Assembly: GCA_910592205.1 (NCBI GenBank)
Contig: CAJVPJ010000486.1
Coordinates: 1-23,750 of the forward strand
Source of the DNA: Paraglomus occultum
Lineage: Eukaryota > Glomeromycota > Glomeromycetes > Paraglomerales > Paraglomeraceae
Reading direction: 5' to 3'
DNA length: 23,750 nucleotides
Numbering within the stretch: the stretch's first letter is position 1; each line of letters starts with the position of its first letter. This document shows, one piece after another, positions 1 through 9,228 of the stretch. The notes below the pieces were generated by a model. That model did no database searches. It was not told the DNA's origin and saw nothing but the letters and a program-made list of their open reading frames with translations. A program made the position numbers and the translations under genes.

Positions 1-1634
1 CGAAAAAATAGATTTTTCATATGTTTTACTATGTGATCGACAAAAATTACGTAGACTTTTGTCCAGTGAGTGTATACGACAAACTTGTAGATTTGGTGGC
101 CGTCTTCTGTATCTATTCTTGAGATGGCAATACGTTTTTGTTATTAAAAGTTTCCTCGATGGCAGAAGCGATATAGACAATAGCTGTAAGAACTGCGATC
201 ATTTTTGTTGTAGTTTGAATCAGTAATGTAGTAAACGTCAATGGGGTTTATATAATATTTTAATTTACTTCTTTATTGTATTGTAATCGTGTTTATAGGA
301 GATCGGTGGTTTTGCGTTCTTTCACTGTAAGCTGATTTTTTGGGCGAATGCAATTGAACAATCAGAGTGGATTAATTGTAATGTTGGCATTTATGAAAAG
401 AGAATTTTTGTGAGAAGTTGGTGTATACAATTGGAAGCTTTCTCCATGGTATACTATACCTACGTTGTTAATCGAGGTAGTAGAAATATGACAGGAGTTA
501 TGTTGACAATGGGGCGAGCACTATTAAATTTCTTTGTGATTTCTTTTCCGGCCTATTTTCGGTGTAGGCCTGCCTGGGTACAATAAACGTAACGTCTTTT
601 TTGATTAATGGCGTTAATAATAAATTTCATCGGGCTGATTAGTGTCGATGTTAGCGTTATTATTATTTCCACGATAGCTGATTTGTTGTTCGCTTATCAA
701 ACTATCCAATTTTAGTATAAGCTGTGGCACAAAGAAATGATAGCCACCCACCCACATGTGGCTATTTTGTCCGTGAACAAGATTAATGAATGATGTATCA
801 TCCTTTGATTCCAGCTATGGGTAAGCAATGACTTTAATGTATTAGCGGCTTTATTGACACACACTTAATAATCTTAATTATGTAGTACAATAGGAGTATT
901 TTCATCTGGCACTAACAAATACAATTGTCGATTGTGTGATGGCAGCGGAAGATTAAAAGGTTTATGAATTAGAGACAGTGACCGCTACATAAGTTAACTT
1001 ACTGTATTTAAGAACAAATGGTATTACAGATAGGCATGACTGTGCAGCGATAACCTGATTTTGCAGAACCAAAATTTGAAATCGTATATAGATAACCTTT
1101 GTCCCTCATTTCAATTCCTCAATTGAACTTGAATTGAATTGAACTTGAATTAAATTTGAAATTGAAATTTGGAATTTGAAGTAAAAAAGCAAACGCTTAT
1201 TTGCTGTATTATGCTAACTAAATTTATACACGCCTTACTTTTTTGGGAGCCGCTCAGTGAGTGTTGCCAATCAAATGATAAACTGAATCAGCTGATCGTT
1301 GAATGGGGGTTTTAAGATTACCAAATATACGTAAATCATACCCATCGATCGTAACACCGACCCCCTTTTTAGGCCCACTTTTTCCCACAGAAAAAAATTT
1401 TTTATTATCTTCCCATATAAAGCAATTTATATAGTTATTTCCAATACAACGGTACTATACAGTACTGAGTAGATGCTATGATAAACTATTCTCAATAGTT
1501 GGTGCGAATTTCCAACGATCAAGAATAATATAAAAATAATCAATAATATTTACTCTTCAATAACTACGGCCGGCCATGACTTACGCTCTTTATAAATACT
1601 ATATCGAAGAAAGAGAAGAGTAATTAATTTCACA
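1..1634. other. gene-free AT-rich spacer
   Basis: No convincing coding frame is visible on either strand; stops are frequent in all frames. Small structures seen are a hairpin at 550-570 (GGCCTA / TAGGCC arms) followed by GGCCTGCCTGGG, a hairpin at 740-765 (ATAGCCAC / GTGGCTAT arms), and a low-complexity run at about 1118-1180 built from TTGAATTGAA-like units. None has a recognised function. Confidence 0.6.
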
Positions 1635-1913
1635 TTAAAAATATCTGCATGCGGATGCGGCGAGTAACTTCGCTGTAAGCATAATTCTCCGCGACAAAAA
1701 AACAAAAGCCGATTGTCTTATCGATTGATGCATAAAATAACTAACTAAAAAGACTTTAAACTTTATGCGTAGCAAGCGAAAAAGAAAGCTTGAAGTCCGA
1801 GCATTGAAAAATGTACCATCAGTAAGTCCAAGCTTAACATAAAGAGATAATTTTAGAGTTTTCATTTTTTGAATGTCTTGTGGCACTGTGAAGCTGCACT
1901 CAATAATTTTCAT
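1635..1913 (-). CDS. doubtful small ORF, 92 aa, unrecognised
   Basis: An ATG-started open frame of 92 codons lies alone in a long spacer. The predicted protein is basic and rich in Phe, Leu and Ser, with no signal peptide, clear membrane segment or motif that I recognise. Its composition is what chance gives in AT-rich DNA, no TATA box or splice signal supports it, and no neighbour suggests a role. It is listed only because it is the longest ATG frame in the first 2.5 kb. Confidence 0.15.
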   Translation of the reverse strand: MKIIECSFTVPQDIQKMKTLKLSLYVKLGLTDGTFFNARTSSFLFRLLRIKFKVFLVSYFMHQSIRQSAFVFLSRRIMLTAKLLAASACRYF

Positions 1914-2565
1914 TCAAGTACTACCTTTTCTGTAAAAGTATCTCTCTACGTCATTACGATGGAGATGCGAATATTCTTCAATCAAAGATATTACCCACAC
2001 TCGCAAGACATGAATAACTTTGACTAATAAACTAGTCTTTACAAACGTCAACGTCTTCTCAATGTTGCAACATCAGCTCATTCTATGGAACAACATTTTC
2101 ACGTACGATCAATACGCATGAGAAAAGAATAAAGCTTATGGATTTGTGTGCCGTATTACAAATCGAAAATTCTCTCCAGATAATTAACGTGTTTGTTATC
2201 CTTTATTACTTGTAGTCTCCACGTAGAAAACAAAAAGTAATTAATACCTTAATATGAATAACAAAAAATTAGCGTCTCTGTAGACGATTCTACTCTGCCG
2301 ATAGGACATTACTTAGTTATGAGATTGGCAACAATATATTGATAGAAGATCGATTTGGAAGGCCGCATATGTGAACCCACTGTTTACGTAAAAAATTGTC
2401 AAAAGGAAGTGCAAGATTATTTAAACTACAACTTGAGCAAGTTAACAATTCATAAAAAAGCAGTGCAACGTTACAAGTAAAGCTCGTAAATTGTTATTTA
2501 AACAGCGAGCGTGGCATGCCCATCCTACATCTGAAAATTTGTCTGATTCCTACTCAACATCCAAT
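1914..2565. other. spacer upstream of the cysteine-rich gene
   Basis: AT-rich, with no open frame of note and no clear TATA box. It should hold the promoter of the gene starting at 2566. A reading frame runs back from that gene to a TTG at 2491, but the first ATG, directly before a signal peptide, is at 2566, so 2491-2565 is taken as 5' UTR. Confidence 0.5.
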
Positions 2566-3297
2566 ATGATAATTCGGACATTATTCCTCGCTTTTATCGT
2601 AATAAATTTTGCTTCCGCTACACCATCTCAGCTGGAAAGACGAGATCTTGTCGGTCGCAATGTTGGGGCAGTTTCCTTTTTGACGACGCAAAACGCTACT
2701 ACTAACGTCTGTAGCGATCCAACCTACTCTCCATGTCCAGATGGTATTTTTTGTTGCCCTACAGGTACAACATGCTTAGCTGGCGGAAAATGCGACGTAC
2801 CCTGTACTAGTAGCGATATACCCTGCGGTTTCAATGGTTGCTGCCGCTCTTACCAAACTTGTTTAACTGATGGTCATTGCGGAGATGGTGGAAGTGGAAG
2901 TGGTGGAAATGGAGGTGGTGGAGGTGGAAATGGAGGAGGAGGAGGTGATGGCGTCACAAGCATCACAAGCATCACAAGCAGCACTAGCACCAGTACTAGT
3001 ACTAGTACTAGCACTAGCAGCCCTATCGAGCCTAGTAACACTAGCGGTCCTAGCAGTCCTAGCAGTGGCAATGGCATCAGTTCTAGCAGTGGCAATGGCA
3101 TCAGTTCTAGCAGTGGCAATGGTGGCAATGGCGGTTCTAGCAGTGGCAATGGTGGTAATGGCGGTACTAGCGACGGTCTCGGTGGCGGTGGTGGTGGTAA
3201 CGTTTCCAGCGGCAGCACTTTTAAATCACAGATGCAATTATCTACCACGCTTCTAACAATGTCTGTTGCTTTAGTTTATGTATTCGGTTATATTTGA
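2566..3297 (+). CDS. secreted cysteine-rich, Gly/Ser-rich, probably GPI-anchored protein
   Basis: The product is 243 aa from the ATG at 2566, chosen because it places a typical signal peptide (MIIRTLFLAFIVINFASA) at the N-terminus; the frame is open further upstream but without ATG. After a short basic stretch come two cysteine units, about residues 49-106, with 12 cysteines in the pattern C-x6/7-C-x4/5-CC-x5-C-x5-C. The CPDG..CCPTG..C....C core resembles a half-granulin module. A long Gly, Ser, Thr and Asn repeat region follows, then a hydrophobic C-terminal tail (about 20 residues ending VYVFGYI) after small residues, as in a GPI-anchor signal. By inference the protein sits at the plasma membrane or cell wall; its function is unknown. 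It is the intact member of a three-copy tandem family whose other copies, at 7065 and about 8505, are broken. No intron is needed. Confidence 0.8.
   Translation: MIIRTLFLAFIVINFASATPSQLERRDLVGRNVGAVSFLTTQNATTNVCSDPTYSPCPDGIFCCPTGTTCLAGGKCDVPCTSSDIPCGFNGCCRSYQTCLTDGHCGDGGSGSGGNGGGGGGNGGGGGDGVTSITSITSSTSTSTSTSTSTSSPIEPSNTSGPSSPSSGNGISSSSGNGISSSSGNGGNGGSSSGNGGNGGTSDGLGGGGGGNVSSGSTFKSQMQLSTTLLTMSVALVYVFGYI
2952..3175 (+). repeat. intragenic tandem repeats coding Ser/Thr/Gly stalk
   Basis: Three direct 9-bp units (cgtcacaag, catcacaag, catcacaag) at 2952-2978 are followed by an ACTAGY hexamer run to about 3021. From 3061 there is a 24-bp unit (agcagtggcaatggcatcagt plus tct) given twice and then in degenerate form with added ggtggcaatggcggt. 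Unit lengths are multiples of three, so the frame survives expansion or loss. Together they encode the stalk-like low-complexity region of the cysteine-rich surface protein. Confidence 0.8.
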
Positions 3298-3454
3298 CTT
3301 GGGCATCTTATAATAATATTATATATCAGTATAATTGTTTTTAATGCAGCATAGTTAATAGATAAAGATAACGACTCGTTATAGAGAGAGTTTAATATTT
3401 TATTTGTTTATTATTACATTGGTAATAAAAGCGGTTTATCGCCCAGATTATTAG

Positions 3455-3628
3455 TCTGATATTCTTGATGCGACGCAGATCTTGATCACAAATACTTTTA
3501 CAATCGATGTTCAAATTATTAGCTTACACAGAGATGCTTTTAAGTCTGATCCTGAAGTAACTAAAGAATACCAACGATTACAACAAATAGCTACAGATTT
3601 ATCAAATTTCCATCCACTCAGATATTAA
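3455..3628 (+). other. short open frame downstream of the cysteine-rich gene, unrecognised
   Basis: A 57-codon frame lies between a TAG and a TAA with no ATG near its start. Its product contains DPEVTKEYQRLQQIATDLSN, which has a codon and residue mix that looks coding (charged, helical). It begins just after the likely poly(A) region of the upstream gene (taataaaag near 3422). It could be a relic or an exon of another gene. I cannot name a family. Confidence 0.25.
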
Positions 3629-4384
3629 GATACAGATTAATATAATAATATTGTAAACGTAAATGTTAACAAACAATGTTGATATAATAATAAACGCGAT
3701 ATTAATAAACAATAACAATAAAATAATGAATTTAAATAATTGAGTATTTATCCATCACTTTAAATAATCTGACTCCAGCAATATTATTTAATTTCTAAGA
3801 GTGTCATCGCCCTGTTTTACAATTAGTCAACTTTGACTAAAATTGCAATCATCATACCTAACAAATGACTGCATAACGCAGTGAAGACAGTGGATAAATA
3901 CTTGATTTATTAATAAATTAAAACAATAGTACAACACGATGCTTAAATTACAGTTACCTTTAAATGTAAACCACTATAATAAAAATATATGAAATTTACG
4001 CTGTCCATCACCATATTCAAATTTGTCCAATAAAATACAAAAATTAGGATCAGCTAATAAACAAACGACTGCTATGATATTTAATCTATATTAAAAAACA
4101 AGCCTACAGTTTAAATATAACTCTGTTCATTTATTATGTCAAGCCTGCCCGACGAAGCCAGGCAGGCCCAATTTAAATTTCTAATTTTGTTTTACGTTTA
4201 TTTTTAAATTTTTACAAAATGTAGTCACAATAAATATGCACGAGAAGTAGAGTTTTCGAATAATATAAATTTTATTAAATTTTGTTTAGTGAATTTCTGA
4301 AATAAATTTCATAAAAGTTTTGGATTCAAACTTTTGTAATTGTGGATAACAAACGTATCGAAATTTCATGTCAAATTAGTTTGA
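3629..4384. other. AT-rich spacer
   Basis: Very AT-rich with many short ATAAT/AATAA runs and no usable open frame. It contains the GC-rich hairpin listed at 4143-4167 and leads into the first recognisable part of the broken transposase. Confidence 0.5.
4143..4167. repeat. GC-rich hairpin, GCCTGCC / GGCAGGC
   Basis: A perfect 7-bp inverted repeat, GCCTGCC at 4143-4149 and GGCAGGC at 4161-4167, flanks an 11-base loop. It stands out as a GC-rich island in a region that is otherwise over three-quarters A+T. The reverse complement of its right side, GGCCTGCCTGG, also occurs at 567-577, so it is probably part of a dispersed repeat. Confidence 0.5.
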
Positions 4385-6475
4385 AATTGACGAATCCTTA
4401 AATCCAAAAGACGTCGCTACAAAATTTCGAATTGATGTTGAAAGAGAAGATGGTTATAAATGGAAGTAAGTATTTGTAGGTAAATACGATTTATATATTT
4501 TTGTCAATAAAATGCTATATTATGTTTATTTTAGTTTTTGGAAAAAATCAAATCTACAAAAGAAAAAAACAAAATGCCTATGGCTTATTATCTTTGCCTC
4601 GCAGAGTAAATGTCTAGCAGACTACAAACAGTCCAATCGCAAACAAATTATGCGCTTTAAATGTGAAGGCCAATTACAAATACTGTACGCATAGACCTGC
4701 TAAACGGTTATGCATGCATTATATTAACACATAATTATTTGCATAAATGTCCAGCAAACTCACACAGCATTTCTGAAAACGTCTGCATGGAGATATGGCA
4801 TTTAGAACCACTCATTACATTACAATTTCGAAAATATCTTACCAAAAAATTTGACTTATTAGATATTATACCGAAACAGATTACTATTGTTGGATTTCAA
4901 GCACTCAATCAGCTTATAAATTCGACGATAATCCAGTAAAATTGGCAATATATCTTCTATAAAAAACATGTATCGAAGCCAAAATTGTAAACTTATTATG
5001 GAAACAAATACCTCAGAGATTGTTGCCATCGCTTTCTCAACACCTATTCCCAACAGATTAAAGAAGCGCATGTCGACGCAACTTACAAAATAGCTAAAGT
5101 TGCTTCGAATTATATGGTGTCGTCGGAGAAATCAATGAAAGTGGATTTCTTCTTGCGTACTGTTTAATAGATACGAGTTGACATTCGGGTAATAATGAAT
5201 CCATTCGGACATACAGTAATTACTCATAGAATTCTTCCAGGCACTTGGGAATCGACGTCTAATACCAAAGTTTATTTTACCGATAAAGCCGAAATCAATA
5301 CTGCACAGTTAGTTCACAAACACGTCTGTGGTTATGCGCATAAAAAGAGCCATTGTAACTCGGTTACGAAGCAAAAGGAATAGCAAAGGTTTGCATATAT
5401 CAAGGAAAGGGACCGTAAACGATTTCCTTTTATCTGTCCAACATTTCGACCAATGCCTGGAAGCGCGTCATTATATCCTTACACAAGTTAGCCGTAACTC
5501 TGATAGAAAGACATTCTAATCTGCATTCATTGATACCAATTGACGTGAGTAGCAGTTTGTTGACGCCTGATCAAATTCACTACAATTCAACAAAAGAATT
5601 CTATGATTAAGCGATTTTTCAGATTATGGCTTTACCTATTTTCATGTTGGTATTCTGAAGGTAAGTATTTTCGCTCTGGACTCGATCATGTCACCCACAA
5701 ATATCTTTCAGCAAAACGACAATGATGATTGAAGCACATTGGAAAGTTCTAAAACGTGATTACCTGTATCGCTTCAATCGGCCGCGTTTGGATTATGTAA
5801 TATATATTATATGCAAACATCTTCTTCCGTAGAAAAAGAATCAACTTCTACAATTATTAAACGGTCGTCAATACCCACATTGGTGGGAAGAATTTAAAGG
5901 GAATAAAAAAAGGCGGGACAAAGACACCTTTTTACTAACTCTGGGGGAAATTATTATACATCAGATGCTTTATGGGTATGTAGTTGTCCCAATTTTCTAG
6001 AAAGCCGATTATTCTGTGTAAACACTTGGTAATTGCTGCTGGCAGGTGCTCCAAACGACTAATCTACAATGAAATCAGAAGAAGCCGGGAACGTCTATTT
6101 ATTAGTTTTGTAAAAGACAATCAGAACAAGAGACTAATAAAAATAGTATGAATAAGTTTCGTTTAGAGCAAATAACAATAAAAATGATATAGATTCGGTC
6201 TCCTCACTTGCAAATATCCATTGACAATGCCAAACGCAAAGTTTCCGAATCTCCTGAGATCGATATTGAGCAGCTACAGCACGAGATCCAAACACGAAAG
6301 AATTTGTTGGATCATTTGACGACAGAATTTGAGGGGGAAAGTATAATTATCGGCATGTCCAAGCGCTACTAAATAATACAAAACGGATTAATGATATTAT
6401 GGGTGACATCCGCGTGGCAAGAGAAAAAACGTAAGCGAGCTAGAACATGCCGTGGACAACGTTTTTAAAATAAAT
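4385..6475 (+). pseudogene. broken MULE-type transposase with SWIM zinc finger
   Basis: Coding pieces of a Mutator-like (MULE) transposase can be followed in order along the plus strand but never in one frame. The N-terminal DNA-binding part is at about 4385-4740 and may include a spliced intron (gtaagt near 4467). A recognisable VDATYKIAK segment with the first catalytic Asp is at 5072-5098. After a one-base loss near 5104 it continues in another frame as YGVVGEINESGFLLAYCLID (5113-5172). A TDK..AEINTAQ segment lies near 5279-5312, and IKRAIVTRLRSKRNS near 5340-5380. An EAHWKVLKRDYLYRFNRPR segment follows at about 5730-5790. The SWIM finger WVCSCPNFLESRLF lies at 5973-6014 and its CKHLV half, one frame on, at 6017-6031. 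The order matches the family. Many stops and indels mean it cannot encode an active protein. Terminal inverted repeats were not found, so the ends are approximate. Confidence 0.85.
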
Positions 6476-6510
6476 AAAAAAATGAGTATAAAATTAGCTG
6501 AGTTGTGCAG

Positions 6511-6900
6511 TTTTTCAACTCATCGCTTCCAAAAATAGTAGCGTGGGGTCGGCAATTCCGCAAGACAATTTCTGGACATGATCTACGGATCAGCACGGAA
6601 TTTGGGAGTTCTTGTATGAGTTGCTTATTATATCGAGGTAATAGTAACGTAACGTTATTTACCGCAGCAGTGGTTGGGGTTGTGCAACAAATATCGTTTA
6701 TACATAGATATTTTATAGACGCGCACGCAAATAAAATAACGATTAGTGATCTAATAACAAACACAAAAGAAGTTGCTACATTATACCATACTCAAATAAA
6801 TATGAGGCCTACTTACAGCAATATGTCTATGGTCAATTTACTTTTGTCAGAACATTTAACTTATACTTTAGATAAAGCAACAGCATTACAAATGTGTTAG
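6511..6900 (+). CDS. unidentified open exon-like frame, about 129 codons
   Basis: The frame is open from just after a TGA at 6499 to a TAG at 6898. There is no ATG at its start, but ttgtgcag ending at 6510 is a good 3' splice acceptor, so it may be an internal or last exon. The first internal ATG is at 6616. The product reads as coding: it holds a hydrophobic run (VTLFTAAVVGVVQQISFIHRY) and later LLLSEHLTYTLDKATALQ, and has ordinary amino-acid balance. I do not recognise a domain. It follows the end of the broken transposase directly, so it may be a passenger or a relic of a separate gene. An antisense frame at 6465-6764 is judged a shadow. Confidence 0.35.
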   Translation, partial: FFNSSLPKIVAWGRQFRKTISGHDLRISTEFGSSCMSCLLYRGNSNVTLFTAAVVGVVQQISFIHRYFIDAHANKITISDLITNTKEVATLYHTQINMRPTYSNMSMVNLLLSEHLTYTLDKATALQMC

Positions 6901-7064
6901 TTCTCTATGCAGCTGTCGGTTGGTATCATAAATGCATTGCCACATACTAAGAGGAAAAAAAAGATAATCAGTTCAATCGCAAATGTAGTGCATCGTTGCA
7001 CAACGAAATTGTAGCTTGTTATTTAATTTGTTCATTTTACAATCCGGACATTATCATACAAAAA

Positions 7065-7647
7065 ATGAATATTTTAACGCTATTACTTGCTCTTACTACA
7101 ATAACATTTGCTTCCGCTATATCGTCAAGGAGATTCAATATTGAAGCAAGAAAGGATAACAAACGCGTTGCGGTCTCCTTATTGACAAACAATACCTGTA
7201 GCGTTTCAAATTACGTTCCGTGTCCAAAAAATGGTGGATGCTGCCCTAAAAACACAAAGTGTTTAGCTGATGGCAGCTGCGACCCATGTGGTATCACTGA
7301 TACACCCCGTGGTGATTACTGTTGTTCCTTGCTCCAGAAATTGCACAGCTAACTTTACCTGCAACCCCTGCGGTGATTATTGTTGTTCCGTGCTCCAGAC
7401 ATGCACAGCTAACTTTACCTGTCAAGATTCTGATTGGTGTCTTGATTCTGATTCTTGCAATGACACGACGACATCTACTCCTGGCCATGCACGACTTAGT
7501 ATCATCGATATTGGTTATATGAATCGTAGTACAGATGGTGAAGGTGGATGTTGTCCCAGTGGTTTGCAATGTAGTCCTGGCTATAAATGTAATGGTAGCG
7601 AAAATGACTGTTGTCCTAGTTTATATATTCATCTATATGTAACGTAG
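7065..7647 (+). pseudogene. second copy of the cysteine-rich secreted protein gene, frameshifted
   Basis: The ATG at 7065 opens a signal peptide (MNILTLLLALTTITFASA) closely like that of the 2566 gene, including the FASA cleavage context. The cysteine core CP....CCPKNTKCLADGSC and a second unit follow. The frame ends at a TAA at 7350-7352 inside the second unit. The next frame resumes the homology as CTANFTCNPCGDYCCSVLQ and continues with more cysteine motifs (GGCCPSGLQCSPGYKC, NDCCPS) to a TAG at 7645-7647. The break coincides with an imperfect direct duplication of about 60 bp in which the first unit has one extra base and a Cys-to-Arg change (PRGDYCC against PCGDYCC). A 58-bp intron (7291-7348, GT..AG) would also join the frames, so a spliced functional gene is not fully excluded. 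No GPI tail is visible. Confidence 0.7.
7305..7430 (+). repeat. about 60-bp tandem duplication inside the second copy
   Basis: Two adjacent segments share ggtgattaYtgttgttcc, a gctccag block and tgcacagctaactttacctg at the same spacing (first about 7305-7372, second about 7373-7431). They encode the cysteine unit GDYCCS.LQ.CTANFTC twice. The first unit carries one extra base, which breaks the reading frame. Confidence 0.75.
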
Positions 7648-8104
7648 ACATCTTACATAATGATGTCAAGTTATAATCATATTTTATGCGGCATGGTTGA
7701 CATTGGTAGACATGATTCGTTATGCAGTAGAAGTTGAAGAGTTTATCTGTTATAACATTGTCAATAAAATTGGTTTATCGAAAAAGCAAACCGTTATGCA
7801 AAACACGGTCTTATGCTGTCCGAAACAAAAAATCAAGGCCTTATGAAGAAACTTAAAGAGAAAAACATATAGAGTATTATGGCTATTAACGAGAGTGGAT
7901 AATTTATAATATTGACTCTGGTTTGAAATTTTGCTATAAATATTTGTTCATACTTTTAATTAAACACTCTTGGAACAAATTCTGAATGAGTAATGTAATT
8001 TTTTTTCTTTTTTTTCGAAAAAAAACCGTTGGTATTAATTTCCAACTATCGTTCGATTATTTTATCCCCAAAATGTGGAGATAATTTATTTAGAATTTTG
8101 CTGT
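7648..8104. other. 3' flank of the second copy and AT-rich spacer
   Basis: The first part (to about 7790) resembles the 3' flank of the 2566 gene: both have a gcat(a/g)gtt block, a (g)actcgttat-like block and an aataaaa..ggtttatcg block, which is a likely poly(A) signal at about 7761. A short stop-bounded frame of about 33 codons encoding EKANRYAKHGLMLSETKNQG follows at about 7770-7870. A perfect palindrome of eight T, CG, eight A lies at 8008-8025. Confidence 0.45.
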
Positions 8105-8251
8105 ATGACTAGCACAACCAGCAAAGTTTTCGTTTTGAGCAGCAAAAGTGGACATTCTTTGTTTGACAGCACCAAATTATTGAAAGGTGAGAATTGTTTA
8201 ATAAATATAAAACATACGGATTGCGGTATAATGACATCAACAACAGTCTAA
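8105..8251 (+). CDS. possible small ORF, 48 aa, unrecognised
   Basis: An ATG opens 48 codons starting MTSTTSKVFVLSSKSGHSLF. The residue mix looks coding, and an AAAG|GTGAGA context near 8188 could be a splice donor, so it might instead be a first exon. No family is recognised. It lies between two broken copies of the cysteine-rich gene and may be a relic. Confidence 0.2.
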   Translation: MTSTTSKVFVLSSKSGHSLFDSTKLLKGENCLINIKHTDCGIMTSTTV

Positions 8252-8323
8252 TTTCTATTACCCGATATCTCTACACTGAATTTGGTAATAACTTAAATTT
8301 TTTTTTTTAAAAAAAAATAAAAC

Positions 8324-8488
8324 ATGGAAACGTCATATGAGATTTCTTTAGACTTGGAACAACGAGGTCGCACATCATTTCGCTCAAATCAGATTTCTTG
8401 GCAACAGGTTTACTTATGGATAGCTTCAACGTTAAGTATCTTAACCTCATCTACATTAGGACATGACAATTGTGTCATCTCATCCTGA
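8324..8488 (+). CDS. possible small ORF, 54 aa, one hydrophobic segment
   Basis: An ATG 54-codon frame starts METSYEISLDLEQRGR and contains VYLWIASTLSILTSSTLG, a possible membrane or signal segment. It follows a T-rich/A-rich palindrome at about 8297-8318. It ends at a TGA just before the third, decayed cysteine-rich copy, and it is not the signal peptide of that copy, whose own relic begins further on. Function is unknown. Confidence 0.2.
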   Translation: METSYEISLDLEQRGRTSFRSNQISWQQVYLWIASTLSILTSSTLGHDNCVISS

Positions 8489-8504
8489 TACCACTTATCA
8501 ATTC

Positions 8505-8964
8505 GAGATAAAAATTTCGATACAATTACTCACTTTTACATTATATCATCTTGTCTCAACTTTGAAGCAAAGAATTTTCGATGCAAATGTGCTGTGGTTT
8601 CTTATTGTAGTATTGACGAACAATACCTGTGACAGTGTTCTACGTCCAAATAACGGTAGGTACTGTCCTAAAATACAAAGTGGTTAGCTGATGGCTATTT
8701 AATCTATGTGGTATCACCGATAAACCCTGATCATTGTTACTCCTTGCACAGTTGACCTCACATGTCAAAAATATAAAGGTAATTGTAACGTTGAATATTT
8801 GCAGTCATGTCAAGATGTGCGGGTTGATGTTGTCTCAATGGCTCAAAATGGGCACCTAACTATATACAAGCAGTTGGCAGCAGCAATGGCACTTTAAAAA
8901 CCACAAAAGCAGTTATCCGCGCGCAATGACTGTTGTCTGTATGTTTGGTCATATTAATATGTAA
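8505..8964 (+). pseudogene. third, heavily decayed copy of the cysteine-rich gene
   Basis: The nucleotide sequence follows the 7065 copy in the same order: a degraded signal-peptide region, then acgaacaatacctgt, acaaagtggttagctgatgg, atgtggtatcaccgata, ttgcacagttgacctcaca and, at the end, caatgactgttgtctgtatg. Several indels (for example an extra TAGTATTG-like insert near 8605) and stops at about 8684, 8702 and later break every frame. The longest piece in one frame encodes LTNNTCDSVLRPNNGRYCPK. The 3' flank up to about 9055 (gcgtagtttatcg, gcgactcgttatg) also matches that of the other two copies, which shows that duplication covered gene plus flank. Confidence 0.8.
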
Positions 8965-9105
8965 TAGTAACGTGAGAACATTTCATACTAATTAAGTTTC
9001 TTTTTTTTATACAGCGTAGTTTATCGTAATAATAGGATGCGACTCGTTATGTGGAAGAAGTTAACTAATTGTCAGCGTTTTTGGAAGCTTTACGATATAA
9101 AGTAA

Positions 9106-9228
9106 TATTCACCGCGAGTTTTAGCACCCAGAACTATTGATTTAATTTCCTTAGCAACAGAATTAGAATATCTTAACTTGAATAAATTTCTTGCCCCGAT
9201 ATCAAGTTTATATCATCCATTTGCATAA
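9106..9228 (+). other. short open frame after the third copy, unrecognised
   Basis: A 40-codon stop-bounded frame encodes a coding-looking stretch that includes IDLISLATELEYLNLNKFLA, with no ATG. It lies in the same position relative to copy three as the short frame at 3455 does to copy one, but I could not align the two peptides. It may be a gene relic. The antisense 66-aa frame at 9173-9373 seems less likely. Confidence 0.2.

Noticed and set aside
2870-3256. Long frames on both strands over the repeat region of the cysteine-rich gene (plus 128 aa, minus 124 aa)
   Set aside because: They arise from the in-frame tandem repeats. Their products are Val/Ala/Met or Pro/Leu monotony with no start context, while the chosen frame has a signal peptide and a cysteine pattern.
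6465-6764. Minus-strand 99-aa frame with a hydrophobic N-terminus (MFVIRSLIVILFACASIKYL)
   Set aside because: It overlaps the plus-strand exon-like frame, and beyond a chance signal-like start it has no domain; weak but not excluded.
8008-8025. Perfect T8-CG-A8 palindrome as a terminator
   Set aside because: Intrinsic hairpin terminators are not used by RNA polymerase II, and homopolymer palindromes are common in such AT-rich DNA.
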